From Mannheimia indoligenes (GTDB lineage: Bacteria > Pseudomonadota > Gammaproteobacteria > Enterobacterales > Pasteurellaceae): DNA of 64,000 nt. Below, in pieces: positions 43,251-50,617 of the stretch (positions within the stretch are counted from its first letter, which is position 1; every line of letters starts with the position of its first letter). The stretch covers positions 28,987 to 92,986 of the forward strand of contig NZ_JBAJJM010000011.1 in NCBI RefSeq assembly GCF_036880405.1. The letters are read 5' to 3'. Under the pieces are notes generated by a model. It did no database searches, was not told the origin of the DNA, and saw only the letters and a program-made list of their open reading frames with translations. The translations under genes were made by a program, and so were the position numbers.

Positions 43251-44279
43251 CTATCTTAACGCCTTATCCCAAAAACTATCCAACTCCCAATTTTGTGGAA
43301 TCCCCATATATTCTTTTTGAATTTGAGGGTAGTTATCTAATAATTCTTTTAGTCTTTTTATCCAAGTAGAATTAGGGCTAATTTCATATAACATCACTTG
43401 AATAGCAACCAAAATAGGATAAAGACGCTTATCTGCATTGATATTTGTATTATTCAATAAAATTGCAGACGAAAGCCATTGTGTGTTTTTACTTATTGGG
43501 ATTTTAATAATACGTCCAAATTCTCTATTCCATAGTCGGCTGTGGTGAGCACAAATATTTCGTACATCATTTAAGACTTTTAGCCAAGACTCTAAAATAG
43601 GTGCTTGTACACCAAAATGTTGTGCTATTGGCTTCTGGTATTTTTCTAATAATCCTGAGTATAAATGGCTTAACTCTCCCCAAGTTAGCATTTCAATCAT
43701 CATCCAAGAAGGTAATAATTTAGGTGTGTTATATTGTGTGAGGTAATGCCGTAAGAAATTTTCTTTACGAACATTATTGAGTAAGCGATCACGCTCTTTA
43801 TCGTCAATATTGTTGTTTTTATATCTTTTTAAAATATGCTTTTCATCACGTTCTAATCGTTGTTGCTCATCAGTAAGTTGTTTTTCGATATTAGCTAGAA
43901 GGCGGTAAAGATTAAAATTATTTTGGAAATAATCTTCTTTAATATACCAAAAAGGATTTTGAGATTGTATGCTCATCTCATTACTAATTTTTGTACGAAT
44001 AGAAACTTCAATACGTTCAATCGCATCAAGCACTATTAATCTTAGTTCACGGTCGAAAATATATAAATTAAGAATATCATTAAATTTGGTATCAGGCTTA
44101 AATTGATGAGAAGTATTACCTAGTTGTTGAAAGGGAATCGTATAAGCAGAAAAACGATAATAGCTAATATGCTCTAAATAGCGTTCGGCACGGGTTTCAT
44201 CGGGAATAATTAAACCTCTCTCTTTCCACTGTTGTACAAGTTCTGAATTAGATTTAGCTGGTTTGATGAATTGGCTCAT
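43251..44279 (-). CDS. Abi_2-family (AbiD/AbiF-like) HEPN protein
   Basis: A 342-residue abortive-infection-family protein. Family features are the N-terminal LVQQWKERGLIIPDETRAERYLEHISYYR-type region (about 14-42), FDRELRLIVLDAIERIEVSIR (about 75-95) and SWMMIEMLTWGELSHLY (about 191-207). The HEPN RNase motif R-x4-H is Arg240-His245 (RNICAH). Such proteins stop phage growth by RNA cleavage or translation arrest in other hosts. Upstream on the same strand lies a promoter-like sequence, a hairpin and a T9 run, then this gene, which suggests control by a small RNA. The gene is AT-rich and isolated. Confidence 0.88.
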   Translation of the reverse strand: MSQFIKPAKSNSELVQQWKERGLIIPDETRAERYLEHISYYRFSAYTIPFQQLGNTSHQFKPDTKFNDILNLYIFDRELRLIVLDAIERIEVSIRTKISNEMSIQSQNPFWYIKEDYFQNNFNLYRLLANIEKQLTDEQQRLERDEKHILKRYKNNNIDDKERDRLLNNVRKENFLRHYLTQYNTPKLLPSWMMIEMLTWGELSHLYSGLLEKYQKPIAQHFGVQAPILESWLKVLNDVRNICAHHSRLWNREFGRIIKIPISKNTQWLSSAILLNNTNINADKRLYPILVAIQVMLYEISPNSTWIKRLKELLDNYPQIQKEYMGIPQNWELDSFWDKALR

Positions 44280-44294
44280 TTCTATTTTCCGTGT

Positions 44295-44358
44295 AAAAAA
44301 AAACCTGCAAATTTGTGCGTAACTAAGTGAACTTAGTCATAGGCATAGCAGGTATGTT
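44295..44358 (-). ncRNA. Putative small structured RNA with intrinsic terminator, upstream of the Abi gene
   Basis: Read on the minus strand: ACCTGC (44353-44348) pairs with GCAGGT (44308-44303), enclosing an inner hairpin ACTAAG-TTCA-CTTAGT, and the outer stem runs directly into nine T (44303-44295). The Abi start codon is only 15 nt after the T run. A promoter-like sequence precedes it. This RNA-terminator-toxin order recalls type III toxin-antitoxin loci, and I recall a structured RNA motif reported upstream of abiF genes; identity with that motif needs a covariance search. Confidence 0.65.
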
Positions 44359-44362
44359 ATTT

Positions 44363-44393
44363 ATTATAATATCACAGAAGATATTTTTTACAA
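44363..44393 (-). promoter_or_regulatory. Promoter candidate for the Abi-associated RNA
   Basis: On the minus strand TTGTAA (44393-44388), a 16-bp spacer and TATTAT (44371-44366), overlapping TATAAT (44368-44363), would start transcription near 44358, just before the hairpin. Confidence 0.5.
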
Positions 44394-44551
44394 CTATATC
44401 TAAATCTAATAATGCTTCCTTGATAATATAATTTAGCTAACTTCCATTGCTTTTCCCCCTTCAATTGGCTAATATGCAACCTCATCCGTAGTTAGAATAC
44501 TTAATATGTTAAGTTTTAACTGTTTCTTCAATCTAATAAGGATCATTTCTA

Positions 44552-45658
44552 ATGAATAAACTTATTGCTTCTCTTGTTGCATCAAGCTGTGCAACTGCTT
44601 TTGCAGCCCCGGTTCAACACAATAATTTCCACACCAACACTCATACTTACGAATTTACCCAATCTTATGATTTAGTGGTTCCACAAGGTTCTTCCGGCAC
44701 AACGAATTTATGGATTCCGCTGCCGTCTGATACCGATTATCAAACCGTTAAATCCATTGAGTTTGAGGGCAGCTACAAAACCGCTTATATCACCGAAAAT
44801 AACGCTTATGGTGCAAAAACCCTTTATGCTACTTGGGATAAAGATGCACCGAAACGTGATATGAAAGTAAAATTGGTTATTCAAACTCAAGACCGTGAGC
44901 CAATGGCTCAAGGGGCGTTGAAAGATTACCAAATGCCGGAAAAAATCATCTATTCTGTGGATGTGTTGGAATACCTCAAACCAACCGCACACATTAAAAC
45001 AGACGGTATTGTGAAAGAGTATGCGGATAAAATTGTGGGTAACGAGAAAAATCCTCTCAAACAAGCCGAACTTATCCACAACTGGATCGTAAACAATATG
45101 GAGCGTGATAACTCTGTGTTGGGTTGCGGTGATGGTGATGTGGAAAAAATCTTAACCACCAAAGTGCTGAAAGGCAAATGTACCGACATCAACTCTGTAT
45201 TTGTGGCCTTAGCTCGTGCTTCAGGCATTCCGGCACGTGAAGTGTTTGGTATCCGTTTAGGTAAAGCGGATAAAATGAGCCAATATTCCAAAACCGCATT
45301 CGGTAGTTCAAAAGACGGTATTGCGAACGAAAACAGCGGACAACACTGCCGTGCGGAGTTCTATTTAGCCGGCTTTGGTTGGGTACCGGTGGATTCTGCC
45401 GATGTAGCAAAAATGCGTTTAGCTGAGAAAAAAGAAGTGGCAGATGCTGATGTTCAAGCTGTCTCTAAATATTTATTCGGCAACTGGGAAATGAACTGGG
45501 TAGGCTTTAATCACGGTCGTGATTTCAACTTATATCCACAACCTGAGTTAGCACCGCTTAACAACTTCGGTTATCCGTATGCAGAAGTAGGTGGCGATCC
45601 GTTAAATTCCTTTGATGCAAAAGAATTTGGTTATGAGCTTATCTCCAAAGAATTATAA
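44552..45658 (+). CDS. Periplasmic transglutaminase-like protein
   Basis: A 368-residue exported protein with a signal peptide (about 1-18, cleaved after AFA). It has a beta-rich N-terminal domain and a transglutaminase/protease-like fold with a visible triad: Cys210 in GKCTDINSVFVALARASGIPAR, His265 in GQHCRAEF and Asp281 in VPVDSAD. Such proteins may be peptidases or amidases; the substrate is unknown. It overlaps the MerT-like gene by 26 nt, so it forms one unit with the MerT/MerP-like genes, an unexpected partnership. Confidence 0.85.
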   Translation: MNKLIASLVASSCATAFAAPVQHNNFHTNTHTYEFTQSYDLVVPQGSSGTTNLWIPLPSDTDYQTVKSIEFEGSYKTAYITENNAYGAKTLYATWDKDAPKRDMKVKLVIQTQDREPMAQGALKDYQMPEKIIYSVDVLEYLKPTAHIKTDGIVKEYADKIVGNEKNPLKQAELIHNWIVNNMERDNSVLGCGDGDVEKILTTKVLKGKCTDINSVFVALARASGIPAREVFGIRLGKADKMSQYSKTAFGSSKDGIANENSGQHCRAEFYLAGFGWVPVDSADVAKMRLAEKKEVADADVQAVSKYLFGNWEMNWVGFNHGRDFNLYPQPELAPLNNFGYPYAEVGGDPLNSFDAKEFGYELISKEL

Positions 45659-46013
45659 CAGTAGCTATAACAACAAATTCATTACAATGTGTATCACCGC
45701 TGTAGTAACAGCGGTGAGTTCAACCTTGTGCTGCATTGCACCGCTCATTTATTTGTTGTTTGGAATTTCATCTCCTTGGCTGATGGAATTAAATCAGCTC
45801 GAATTTTTGCAAATTCCAATGCTAATTCTTTCACTTTGTGCATTTGGCTACGGTTTTTGGCTACTTAATTTTTCCAATAAGATTATTTGTACCAAATACT
45901 TCTCTCGCAGAACCTTAGTGATTTTGTATTGGGTGGTGTTTGTGGTGGTTATTTTCTTTTTAACTTACCCTTATGTTTTGCCGTACATTTTGGAAATGTG
46001 GGGCGGAGAATAA
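45633..46013 (+). CDS. MerT-like inner-membrane metal transporter
   Basis: A 126-residue protein with three likely TM helices. The first helix contains the vicinal pair Cys33-Cys34 in STLCCIAPLIYLLFGIS, the MerT signature for passing Hg(II) or a similar thiophilic metal. The second cytosolic Cys pair of classical MerT is missing; a single Cys is in KIICTKYF. The start at 45633 was chosen as the first ATG giving the usual length; the one at 45615 is possible. It is followed after one base by a MerP-like gene. There is no merA or merR nearby. Confidence 0.8.
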   Translation: MSLSPKNYNSSYNNKFITMCITAVVTAVSSTLCCIAPLIYLLFGISSPWLMELNQLEFLQIPMLILSLCAFGYGFWLLNFSNKIICTKYFSRRTLVILYWVVFVVVIFFLTYPYVLPYILEMWGGE

Positions 46014-46014
46014 A

Positions 46015-46320
46015 ATGAAAAAATATGTCGCATCTATGTTGTTGGCTTTTGGATTGATTAATTCAAGTTATGCACAAGAAAAAGCCGTTCAAACCGAAAT
46101 GCAACAAGCTGAAAAAACAGTTGTACTTCATATTCCTGAAATGTACTGCCAGCTTTGTGTCTATTTAGTAAATAAAGAACTGCGAGCGGTAGAGGGTGTA
46201 ATTTCGACCAAAGCCTCAATGAAAGAACGAACTGCAACCGTAGTGGCAAAAGCCGATGTGGATAACCAAGCGTTAATACAAGCGGTCGAAAAATTGAAAT
46301 ATTCTGCAAAAGTGATGTAA
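46015..46320 (+). CDS. MerP-like periplasmic heavy-metal-binding protein
   Basis: A 101-residue exported HMA-domain protein. The signal peptide runs to about SYAQ (residue 21), followed by a ferredoxin-like metal domain with Cys45-x2-Cys48 in EMYCQLC, in place of the usual GMTCxxC. It starts one base after the MerT-like stop, with GGAG upstream, and ends before a strong terminator. It likely captures a metal in the periplasm for MerT; mercury, copper or another metal cannot be told apart here. Confidence 0.82.
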   Translation: MKKYVASMLLAFGLINSSYAQEKAVQTEMQQAEKTVVLHIPEMYCQLCVYLVNKELRAVEGVISTKASMKERTATVVAKADVDNQALIQAVEKLKYSAKVM

Positions 46321-46323
46321 GAA

Positions 46324-46352
46324 ATAAGTCGGGAAAGCCCGACTTTTGTTTT
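46324..46352 (+). terminator. Terminator after the MerP-like gene
   Basis: AAGTCGGG (46326-46333) pairs with CCCGACTT (46338-46345) over AAAG, followed by TTGTTTTT. Confidence 0.87.
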
Positions 46353-46436
46353 TCAAAATTAGCTTAAATCGGGATAAATTGGTAAAATTGGCTCATTGCA
46401 AAAAATCAGTGGATTTTAACCGCTTGTGAGGAAGAG

Positions 46437-47372
46437 ATGAATCATCTAGACAGTGCAAAAGAAACGCTGAGCCTTTATGCTCAGCAGATTATCACGCTAA
46501 ACCATCGACTCTCTGAAGAATTTAATGAGGTCGTTGAAATGATGCTGGCTTGTCAAGGGCGAGTGGTGGTAGGTGGTATTGGCAAATCAGGATTGGTGGG
46601 GAAAAAGATGGTGGCGACATTTGCCTCCACAGGAACGCCAAGTTTTTTCCTTCATCCGACAGAAGCTTTCCACGGCGATTTAGGAATGCTAAAGCCGATT
46701 GATATGGTCATTTTAATTTCTAACAGTGGCGAAACCGATGATGTGAATAAGCTGATTCCCAGCCTGAAAAATTTCGGTAACAAAATTATTGCGATGACGG
46801 GCAATCCTTACTCCACACTTGGGCGAAATGCGGATGTGATTTTAAATATCGGCGTAGAGCGTGAGGCTTGCTTGAACAATCTTGCTCCAACCAGCTCGAC
46901 GTTGGTTACTATGGCATTAGGTGATGCATTGGCGATTGCATTAATGAAAGCCCGTGATTTCCGCCCTGAAGATTTTGCCCGCTTCCACCCGGGTGGTAGC
47001 CTTGGTCGCCGCTTGCTCAACCGAGTGAGAGATGTAATGGTGCGAAACTTGCCGATTGCCGATCTCAATACCCCGTTTACTGAATGTTTATCTGTGATGA
47101 ACGAAGGCAGAATGGGCGTTGCAGTCATTATGCACGAGGGAAAATTGGAAGGGATTATTACCGATGGTGATATTCGTCGGACTTTAGCCAAATACGGTGC
47201 GGAAAGCCTAAGCAAAACCGCAGAAGAAATTATGACTCACAATCCTAAAACGATTAATGATTCCGTATTCTTAGTCAAAGCGGAAGATTTAATGAAAGAG
47301 CTTAGAATTCACTCGCTTATTGCGGTTGATGATGAAGGCAAAGTAACAGGATTAATCGAATTTTCCAGTTAG
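46437..47372 (+). CDS. kdsD: D-arabinose-5-phosphate isomerase
   Basis: Converts ribulose-5-P to arabinose-5-P for Kdo synthesis, needed for lipopolysaccharide and for the Kdo linker of the capsule. The 311-residue protein has a SIS domain (about 30-170; VVVGGIGKSGLVGKKM, then FHGDLGML with its key His) and two CBS domains (about 200-311). GutQ is the paralogous alternative, but length and lack of a sorbitol operon favour KdsD. The ribosome site GAGGAAG overlaps the end of an uptake signal. Its C-terminal coding sequence recurs in degenerate form about 1.1 kb downstream. Confidence 0.93.
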   Translation: MNHLDSAKETLSLYAQQIITLNHRLSEEFNEVVEMMLACQGRVVVGGIGKSGLVGKKMVATFASTGTPSFFLHPTEAFHGDLGMLKPIDMVILISNSGETDDVNKLIPSLKNFGNKIIAMTGNPYSTLGRNADVILNIGVEREACLNNLAPTSSTLVTMALGDALAIALMKARDFRPEDFARFHPGGSLGRRLLNRVRDVMVRNLPIADLNTPFTECLSVMNEGRMGVAVIMHEGKLEGIITDGDIRRTLAKYGAESLSKTAEEIMTHNPKTINDSVFLVKAEDLMKELRIHSLIAVDDEGKVTGLIEFSS

Positions 47373-47389
47373 TTTTTGGTTAAACCCTA

Positions 47390-47422
47390 TAAACCCAAAC
47401 CAGCGTGTTTGGGTTTTTTTAT
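47390..47422 (+). terminator. Terminator after kdsD
   Basis: AAACCCAAAC (47391-47400) pairs with GTTTGGGTTT (47407-47416), followed by TTTTATAG. The same hairpin with an identical loop recurs at 48484-48512. The following 200 bases before the next gene show nothing else of note. Confidence 0.88.
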
Positions 47423-47620
47423 AGATTGAAGGGTAAACTACAATAATACAAACTGAGTAATACCTAAGATTTTTTATAGCCGATTAGTGTTTTACAAATT
47501 TTTGACTAATTTCTACCGTTTGTTTGTTCAATCTATTTGATTTTTGCAAGAAGTATACTTCTTAATGCTTCCTCTTGATAGAGGAAGCATTTCACAACTT
47601 AAATTCTGAGGTACATTACA

Positions 47621-47884
47621 ATGTCTATGGAAACATTAAAAAAACAAATACTCGAGCTAATAGAAGAAAAATGTAGAGAAGATCTAAAAATAGATCCTAC
47701 TCAACCTGTCGGCTACGATTTGCCGGCCTTACAAGTTGAATTAGATAAACTTAACGGGGTAGGGAGTACGCAATTTGCAACATTGGAAACTGTTTTAGTT
47801 GAGCTTCTTCAGGAAAAAAAGCTTTCGGAGCAGGCTCGTTCTTATATTTTAGTTGTTTATGATAATCGGAGAAAATTTTTATGA
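47621..47884 (+). CDS. Small cytoplasmic protein of unknown function
   Basis: An 87-residue acidic, helical protein I do not recognise. It has no signal peptide or membrane segment. GAGG lies 9 nt before the start; a second ATG at codon 3 is equally possible. Its stop overlaps the next start (ATGA), so the two products are made together. The pair sits between kdsD and a degenerate copy of the kdsD tail and is AT-rich, pointing to an acquired cassette. A cytoplasmic plus exported pairing could be immunity/effector or regulator/envelope protein; nothing decides it. Confidence 0.68.
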   Translation: MSMETLKKQILELIEEKCREDLKIDPTQPVGYDLPALQVELDKLNGVGSTQFATLETVLVELLQEKKLSEQARSYILVVYDNRRKFL

Positions 47885-48354
47885 TCATCAATCAGTTTAA
47901 AACATTCACTATAGCTTTAGCTCTACTGTTTTCATCTGTATTTAGTATGGCAGAGCAAGCACCATTTACAGTGCAAACTCAAAGATATTATTCCTCAACA
48001 AAAGTCATTATCCAATCTAAAACAGACAATTTATTGGTAGAAGATGTTTCTGTAAATAGAGGACAGTGTCGAATTGAGGTTTCTGCACCTCCAGTGGTTA
48101 GGACAGGGGAAAGCTATATGGATGCGATTAACAATCTAAAAGCTGGCTATCATGGGTCTGCACAAAAATCATTAGGTGCTTTCTATGATGAAAAGGTAGC
48201 AGAGAAAGATTTAGAAAGGGCTACAAACTTATTCCTAGAAAGACGAGAGTTGAAATTCTCCCAAGTTTTTACTCCAGTTGCAAATTGTAGACCAGAGGAA
48301 ATCCTTGAGATTAGTGTTATTACCAATAAAGGTTCTTGGACCTTTGGTCAATAA
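47881..48354 (+). CDS. Exported protein of unknown function
   Basis: A 157-residue protein with a clear signal peptide (hydrophobic FTIALALLFSSVFSMA, cleaved near residue 24). The mature part contains two Cys (RGQCRIEV near 63 and VANCRPEE near 139) that may pair, with a helical middle. I do not recognise the family. It is translationally coupled to the 87-residue protein upstream and followed within 50 nt by the degenerate kdsD tail. Confidence 0.7.
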   Translation: MIINQFKTFTIALALLFSSVFSMAEQAPFTVQTQRYYSSTKVIIQSKTDNLLVEDVSVNRGQCRIEVSAPPVVRTGESYMDAINNLKAGYHGSAQKSLGAFYDEKVAEKDLERATNLFLERRELKFSQVFTPVANCRPEEILEISVITNKGSWTFGQ

Positions 48355-48399
48355 AATCAAAATAGTATTAAGTGTAGCGTACTTTAAAAAATCTTGAAA

Positions 48400-48465
48400 A
48401 CTCACCCATTAATTGCAGTTCACGCCAAAGGCAAAGTAACAAGATTAATCAAGTCTTTCAGTTAA
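48400..48465 (+). pseudogene. Degenerate duplicate of the kdsD 3' end
   Basis: The frame reads THPLIAVHAKGKVTRLIKSFS and then TAA, matching the end of KdsD (HSLIAVDDEGKVTGLIEFSS, then TAG) at most positions. DNA similarity runs on into the terminator. The rest of the gene is absent. It shows that this end of kdsD was duplicated, or brought in from a diverged donor, when the cassette was inserted. Confidence 0.82.
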
Positions 48466-48483
48466 TTTTTTACTAAATCAATC

Positions 48484-48512
48484 AACCCAAACCAGCGTGT
48501 TTGGGTTTTTTA
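48484..48512 (+). terminator. Second copy of the kdsD terminator
   Basis: AACCCAAAC (48484-48492) and GTTTGGGTT (48499-48507) with the same 6-nt loop as at 47391-47416, followed by TTTTTAATGG. Confidence 0.85.
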
Positions 48513-48529
48513 ATGGGAAATAGGAAAAA

Positions 48530-48545
48530 TGTGATCAAGATCACA
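48530..48545. promoter_or_regulatory. Consensus CRP site 1 upstream of mtlA
   Basis: TGTGATCAAGATCACA is a perfect TGTGA-N6-TCACA site, about 137 bp before the mtlA start. Confidence 0.85.
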
Positions 48546-48572
48546 TTTTTAAATTACGCCTAAAAAAAATAA

Positions 48573-48588
48573 TGTGATCTGGTTCACA
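48573..48588. promoter_or_regulatory. Consensus CRP site 2 upstream of mtlA
   Basis: TGTGATCTGGTTCACA is a second perfect site, 43 bp (four helical turns) from the first, so both lie on the same face of the DNA. Confidence 0.85.
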
Positions 48589-48681
48589 TTTTTGAGAGAA
48601 ATATTTTTGTAACTTTTTAAAATGGTGCTATTTTGCACAGGATTTATTCAACCCTAATTTTCTCTCCTTTTCGAGGTTCTT

Positions 48682-50559
48682 ATGTCTAATTTAAAAGTGA
48701 AAGTTCAAGGCTTTGGACGCTTTCTCTCTAATATGGTGATGCCAAACATCGGTGCATTTATTGCCTGGGGTTTCATCACTGCTCTCTTTATTCCAACAGG
48801 TTGGTTGCCGAATGAAACCTTCGCTAAACTGGTTGGTCCGATGATTACTTATTTGCTACCGCTTTTGATTGGTTACAGTGGTGGTAAATTAGTCGGTGGC
48901 GAACGTGGTGCGGTTGTGGGTGCAATCACCACAATGGGTATCATCGTGGGTTCTGAAATCCCGATGTTCTTAGGTGCAATGATTGTAGGTCCATTAGGCG
49001 GCTGGGCGATTAAAGCATTCGATAAAGCGATTGACGGTAAAGTGAAAAGCGGTTTTGAGATGTTGGTAAACAACTTCTCGGTCGGTATCATCGGTATGAT
49101 TTTAGCGATGCTTTCATTTGCGTTCATCGGTGGTATTGTAACCCAAATTTCTGCGGCATTAGGTGCTGGCGTGGGTGCATTAGTTGAAGCAGGTTTATTA
49201 CCATTAACGTCAATCATTGTTGAACCGGCGAAAATCCTATTCTTAAACAATGCGATCAACCACGGTGTATTCACCCCACTTGGCACAGCGCAAGCACAAG
49301 AAGTGGGTAAATCTATCCTGTTCTTAATCGAAGCGAATCCAGGTCCGGGTTTTGGTGTCTTACTTGCTTATATGTTCTTCGGTCGTGGTACAGCAAAACA
49401 AACGGCAGGTAGTGCGTCAATTATTCACTTCTTAGGTGGTATCCACGAAATTTACTTCCCGTATGTGTTAATGAGCCCACGTTTAATCTTAGCGGTAATC
49501 GCAGGTGGTGCAACAGGCGTTTTAACTAACTCATTATTAGGCGGTGGCTTAATCGCTCCGGCATCTCCGGGTTCTATTTTCGCAATCCTTGCGATGACTG
49601 CACCGGGTGCACATTTTGCGGTAATTGCTTCTGCAGTGCTTTCTTGTGCGGTAACTTTTGCGATTGCTTCCGTATTACTTAAAACACAAAAAACTGATGC
49701 TTCATTAGAAGATGCACAAGCACAAACCCAGGCAATGAAAGCAGAGAGCAAAGGTGTTGCGGTAGCTGCGGTAAACGGCAATATCCGTAAAATCTATGTA
49801 GCGTGCGATGCCGGTATGGGCTCAAGTGCGATGGGTGCAAGTATGTTACGTAAAAAAGTACAAGCAGCCGGCTTAAACATTGAAGTACAAAACTTAGCGA
49901 TTAACGATTTACCGAAAGATGCACAGTTGGTTATCACTCACAAAGACTTGACTGCTCGTGCACAACAACGTGTTGCATCAGCTCAACACTTATCTTTAAC
50001 CAATTTCTTAGACAGTGCGTTCTACGATAGCTTAGTATCGAAATTAAGCAATGAAATTGCTCCGCAAGCGGTTCAAAATTCACAAAATTTTGCAAATCCG
50101 GTTGTGGTTGACGGAGCACAAGAAGAAGGCTTAAAACTTCAAGCATCGCAAGTGTTCTTAGGTTTAACGGCAAACAGCAAAGAAGAAGCTATCCGCTTTG
50201 CTGGCGAACAATTAGTGAAAGCAGGCTTTGTGCAACCAAGCTATGTTGATGCAATGTTCGCTCGTGAACAACTGGTTTCAACTTACTTAGGTGAAGGCTT
50301 AGCTGTTCCACACGGTACAGCGGATGCGAAAGATAGCGTACTCAAAACCGGTATCGTCGTTTGTCAATATCCGAACGGTGTTCGCTTCACCGATGAAGAA
50401 GATGGTGTAGCGAAATTAGTGGTAGGTATTGCAGCAAAAGGCAATGACCACATTCAGATTTTAAGTGCGATTACCAACGCTTTAGATGATGAACAAGCAA
50501 TGCAAACTTTAACGCAAACTCAAAATGTAGATGAAGTATTAGCGTTATTGGCTAAATAA
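48682..50559 (+). CDS. mtlA: Mannitol PTS transporter EIICBA
   Basis: Imports and phosphorylates mannitol to mannitol-1-P. The 625-residue protein has an EIIC membrane domain (about 1-340, with GGIHEIYFPYVLM near 254), EIIB with phospho-Cys375 in VACDAGMGSS (linker about 345-370) and EIIA (about 480-625) with phospho-His544 in LAVPHGTADAKD. All three domains are intact, as in E. coli MtlA. It is first in mtlA-mtlD-mtlR, behind two consensus CRP sites. Confidence 0.96.
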   Translation: MSNLKVKVQGFGRFLSNMVMPNIGAFIAWGFITALFIPTGWLPNETFAKLVGPMITYLLPLLIGYSGGKLVGGERGAVVGAITTMGIIVGSEIPMFLGAMIVGPLGGWAIKAFDKAIDGKVKSGFEMLVNNFSVGIIGMILAMLSFAFIGGIVTQISAALGAGVGALVEAGLLPLTSIIVEPAKILFLNNAINHGVFTPLGTAQAQEVGKSILFLIEANPGPGFGVLLAYMFFGRGTAKQTAGSASIIHFLGGIHEIYFPYVLMSPRLILAVIAGGATGVLTNSLLGGGLIAPASPGSIFAILAMTAPGAHFAVIASAVLSCAVTFAIASVLLKTQKTDASLEDAQAQTQAMKAESKGVAVAAVNGNIRKIYVACDAGMGSSAMGASMLRKKVQAAGLNIEVQNLAINDLPKDAQLVITHKDLTARAQQRVASAQHLSLTNFLDSAFYDSLVSKLSNEIAPQAVQNSQNFANPVVVDGAQEEGLKLQASQVFLGLTANSKEEAIRFAGEQLVKAGFVQPSYVDAMFAREQLVSTYLGEGLAVPHGTADAKDSVLKTGIVVCQYPNGVRFTDEEDGVAKLVVGIAAKGNDHIQILSAITNALDDEQAMQTLTQTQNVDEVLALLAK

Positions 50560-50617
50560 TATTATGGGGCGACTTTCGCCCCTTTGTCTTTATATTAATT
50601 TTTTCGGAGAACAAATT

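Noticed and set aside
45615..45632. Earlier ATG for the MerT-like gene at 45615.
   Set aside because: It would add six residues coded within the transglutaminase C-terminus; no ribosome site supports it, though it cannot be excluded.
46437..47372. GutQ in place of KdsD.
   Set aside because: No sorbitol (srl/gut) genes are near, and one such isomerase with two CBS domains is needed for Kdo synthesis in a capsulated, LPS-bearing Gram-negative.
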